Below, in pieces: positions 7,278 to 7,826 of a stretch of DNA of 7,826 bases. The notes beneath the pieces are model-generated. The model was not told where the DNA came from. It did no database searches and worked only from the letters and a program-made list of their open reading frames with translations. The DNA comes from an uncultured Porphyromonas sp. (GTDB lineage: Bacteria; Bacteroidota; Bacteroidia; Bacteroidales; Porphyromonadaceae). The stretch spans positions 1-7,826 of the forward strand of contig NZ_CAKRLH010000076.1 of NCBI RefSeq assembly GCF_934359325.1, given 5' to 3'. Each line of letters opens with the position of its first letter. The stretch's first letter is position 1. The position numbers and the translations under genes were made by a program.

Positions 7278-7289
7278 GGATTGCAATCC
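7278..7289. repeat. Perfect 12-bp palindrome in the ppdK leader
   Basis: GGATTGCAATCC is its own reverse complement and lies 27 bases above the ppdK ATG, below the predicted promoter. It would therefore be in the transcribed leader. It could be an operator for a dimeric regulator or a chance palindrome; no known site is recognised. Confidence 0.4.
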
Positions 7290-7336
7290 TAATACTATTG
7301 ATAAGCTTTCTAAGTAGCACTCTTGTGCCTACACCA

Positions 7337-7344
7337 CAAAGGTA
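7337..7344 (-). promoter_or_regulatory. -7 box for ppdK
   Basis: On the minus strand this reads TACCTTTG, a perfect TAnnTTTG match in the context TGTACCTTTGTGG. A start about 7 bases below it would give a leader near 80 nt. The -33 element is at best degenerate (CGTG about 20 nt upstream). Confidence 0.62.
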
Positions 7345-7521
7345 CAGACGATTGACCTATATTGCACGGAAAAGCCCGATTAGGGTAAAAAATATCTAAT
7401 TGGTGATGTTTGTGGTTTTTCTGACCGATTGCACCGGAGAGATGATTTACCCCTTTTTGCAAAGGGCTTGCGGGAGGATTATGGTAAGTGAATCGCCGTC
7501 GGACGGGAGGTATTTCTTTTA
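7345..7521. other. Intergenic DNA upstream of ppdK, no gene seen
   Basis: This stretch between the ppdK promoter and the repeat array has no credible reading frame or RNA gene. The only structure noted is a weak hairpin, CCCTTT (7451-7456) with AAAGGG (7461-7466) around TTGC. It may hold upstream regulatory contacts for either divergent gene. Confidence 0.5.
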
Positions 7522-7575
7522 CCGGTAATAGAGTTCACTAAACCCGGTAATAGAGTTGACTAATACCGGTATTAG
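7522..7575. promoter_or_regulatory. Three-copy 22-bp-periodic repeat, candidate operator array
   Basis: The core CCGGTA(A/T)TAG occurs at 7522, 7544 and 7566, that is, at exactly 22-bp intervals. Units one and two (7522-7543 and 7544-7565) agree at 19 of 22 positions; the third keeps only the core. Two copies sit in palindromic contexts: TTACCGGTAA (7519-7528) and AATACCGGTATT (7562-7573). Spacing of about two helical turns puts the sites on the same DNA face, as expected for cooperative binding by a regulator. It lies about 115 bp above the FNT start and about 180 bp above the ppdK promoter. The binding protein is unknown. Confidence 0.6.
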
Positions 7576-7577
7576 TC
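7558..7577. repeat. Perfect 20-bp palindrome
   Basis: GACTAATACCGGTATTAGTC is a perfect inverted repeat centred on the third CCGGTA core. It is followed three bases later by a second near-palindrome, GGTGATGTCACC (7581-7592). It is the strongest single candidate for a dimeric DNA-binding site in the window. Confidence 0.75.
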
Positions 7578-7649
7578 TGCGGTGATGTCACCACGACTTT
7601 TTGCCTGCCTGTTTTTCCGTTGTCCCCGTCGGTTTCGGCAGGAAAGAGC

Positions 7650-7657
7650 TAAGTTTG
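7650..7657 (+). promoter_or_regulatory. -7 box for the FNT transporter gene
   Basis: TAAGTTTG matches TAnnTTTG and lies 32 bases before the ATG at 7690, giving a predicted leader of about 26 nt. No clear TTTG is found at the -33 position. A weak -33 would fit a promoter needing an activator, possibly acting through the upstream array; that link is inference. Confidence 0.55.
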
Positions 7658-7689
7658 CCGACATATCATCAACATTAGCATTCACGAAA

Positions 7690-7826
7690 ATGAAATCACC
7701 CGCAGAGATCGTCGCATCGACCTACGCGACGGCAGAGGCAAAAACCTCCCTCTCTCTTATTAATATGGTGCTCCTCGGCTTCCTCGCCGGTGTCTATATC
7801 GCCATGGGAGGGACTCTGGCGACCCT
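7690..7826 (+). CDS. Formate/nitrite transporter (FNT) family protein, N-terminal fragment
   Basis: Only the first 45 codons are in the window; the gene runs off the right edge. The start MKSPAEIVASTYATAEAKTS, followed by a first membrane helix (VLLGFLAGVYIAMGGTLAT), is the usual opening of FocA/NirC-type channels: a short N-terminal helix with a P-x-E-I motif, then GxxAGxxIAxGG. These pentameric inner-membrane proteins move formate, nitrite or related small anions. In a fermentative anaerobe beside a pyruvate/PEP enzyme, formate is the likeliest substrate, but it cannot be decided from this fragment. The ATG is supported by the -7 box just upstream. Confidence 0.85.
   Translation, partial: MKSPAEIVASTYATAEAKTSLSLINMVLLGFLAGVYIAMGGTLAT

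Noticed and set aside
7252..7320. Upstream ATG extension of ppdK by 23 codons
   Set aside because: The extra residues do not resemble the family N-terminus, and the DNA is A/T-rich leader containing a palindrome.
7522..7587. CRISPR array from the regular 22-bp repeats
   Set aside because: The repeats are directly contiguous without spacers, only two units are nearly complete, and no cas gene is present.

Overview
The window looks like a chromosomal segment from a Bacteroidota bacterium, most likely Porphyromonas or a close relative. The reasons are a fused SecD-SecF protein, several promoters with the Bacteroidota -7 box TAnnTTTG, no clear Shine-Dalgarno sequences, a TapB/DUF3108-like secreted protein, and a moderately GC-rich coding style. 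The genus is an inference from protein style, not from a search.

Layout, left to right. The 3' part of a secDF fusion gene (+) runs in from the left edge and ends at a strong intrinsic terminator. About 610 bp without a credible gene follow. Most of this is a 411-bp element (2483-2893) with 24-bp terminal inverted repeats matching at 23 of 24 positions, flanked by 10-bp direct repeats. Its interior is a nested, imperfect palindrome packed with small hairpins. It has the architecture of a MITE-like non-autonomous mobile element. Next come a small exported outer-membrane beta-barrel gene (+), a bidirectional terminator, a convergent TapB/DUF3108-like exported protein gene (-), the terminator of the next gene, and the complete ppdK gene (-) for pyruvate, phosphate dikinase. 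At the right edge is the start of a formate/nitrite transporter (FNT) family gene (+), divergent from ppdK.

The 438-bp ppdK/FNT intergenic region holds the second notable signal. Three copies of a CCGGTA(A/T)TAG core sit at exactly 22-bp spacing, and the third copy lies in a perfect 20-bp palindrome. This looks like an operator array for an unidentified regulator that could control one or both divergent genes, which handle pyruvate/PEP and probably formate.

The coding content is mostly housekeeping and ordinary. The novelty is in the non-coding DNA: the palindromic element and the 22-bp array. No complete undescribed multi-gene system is visible.
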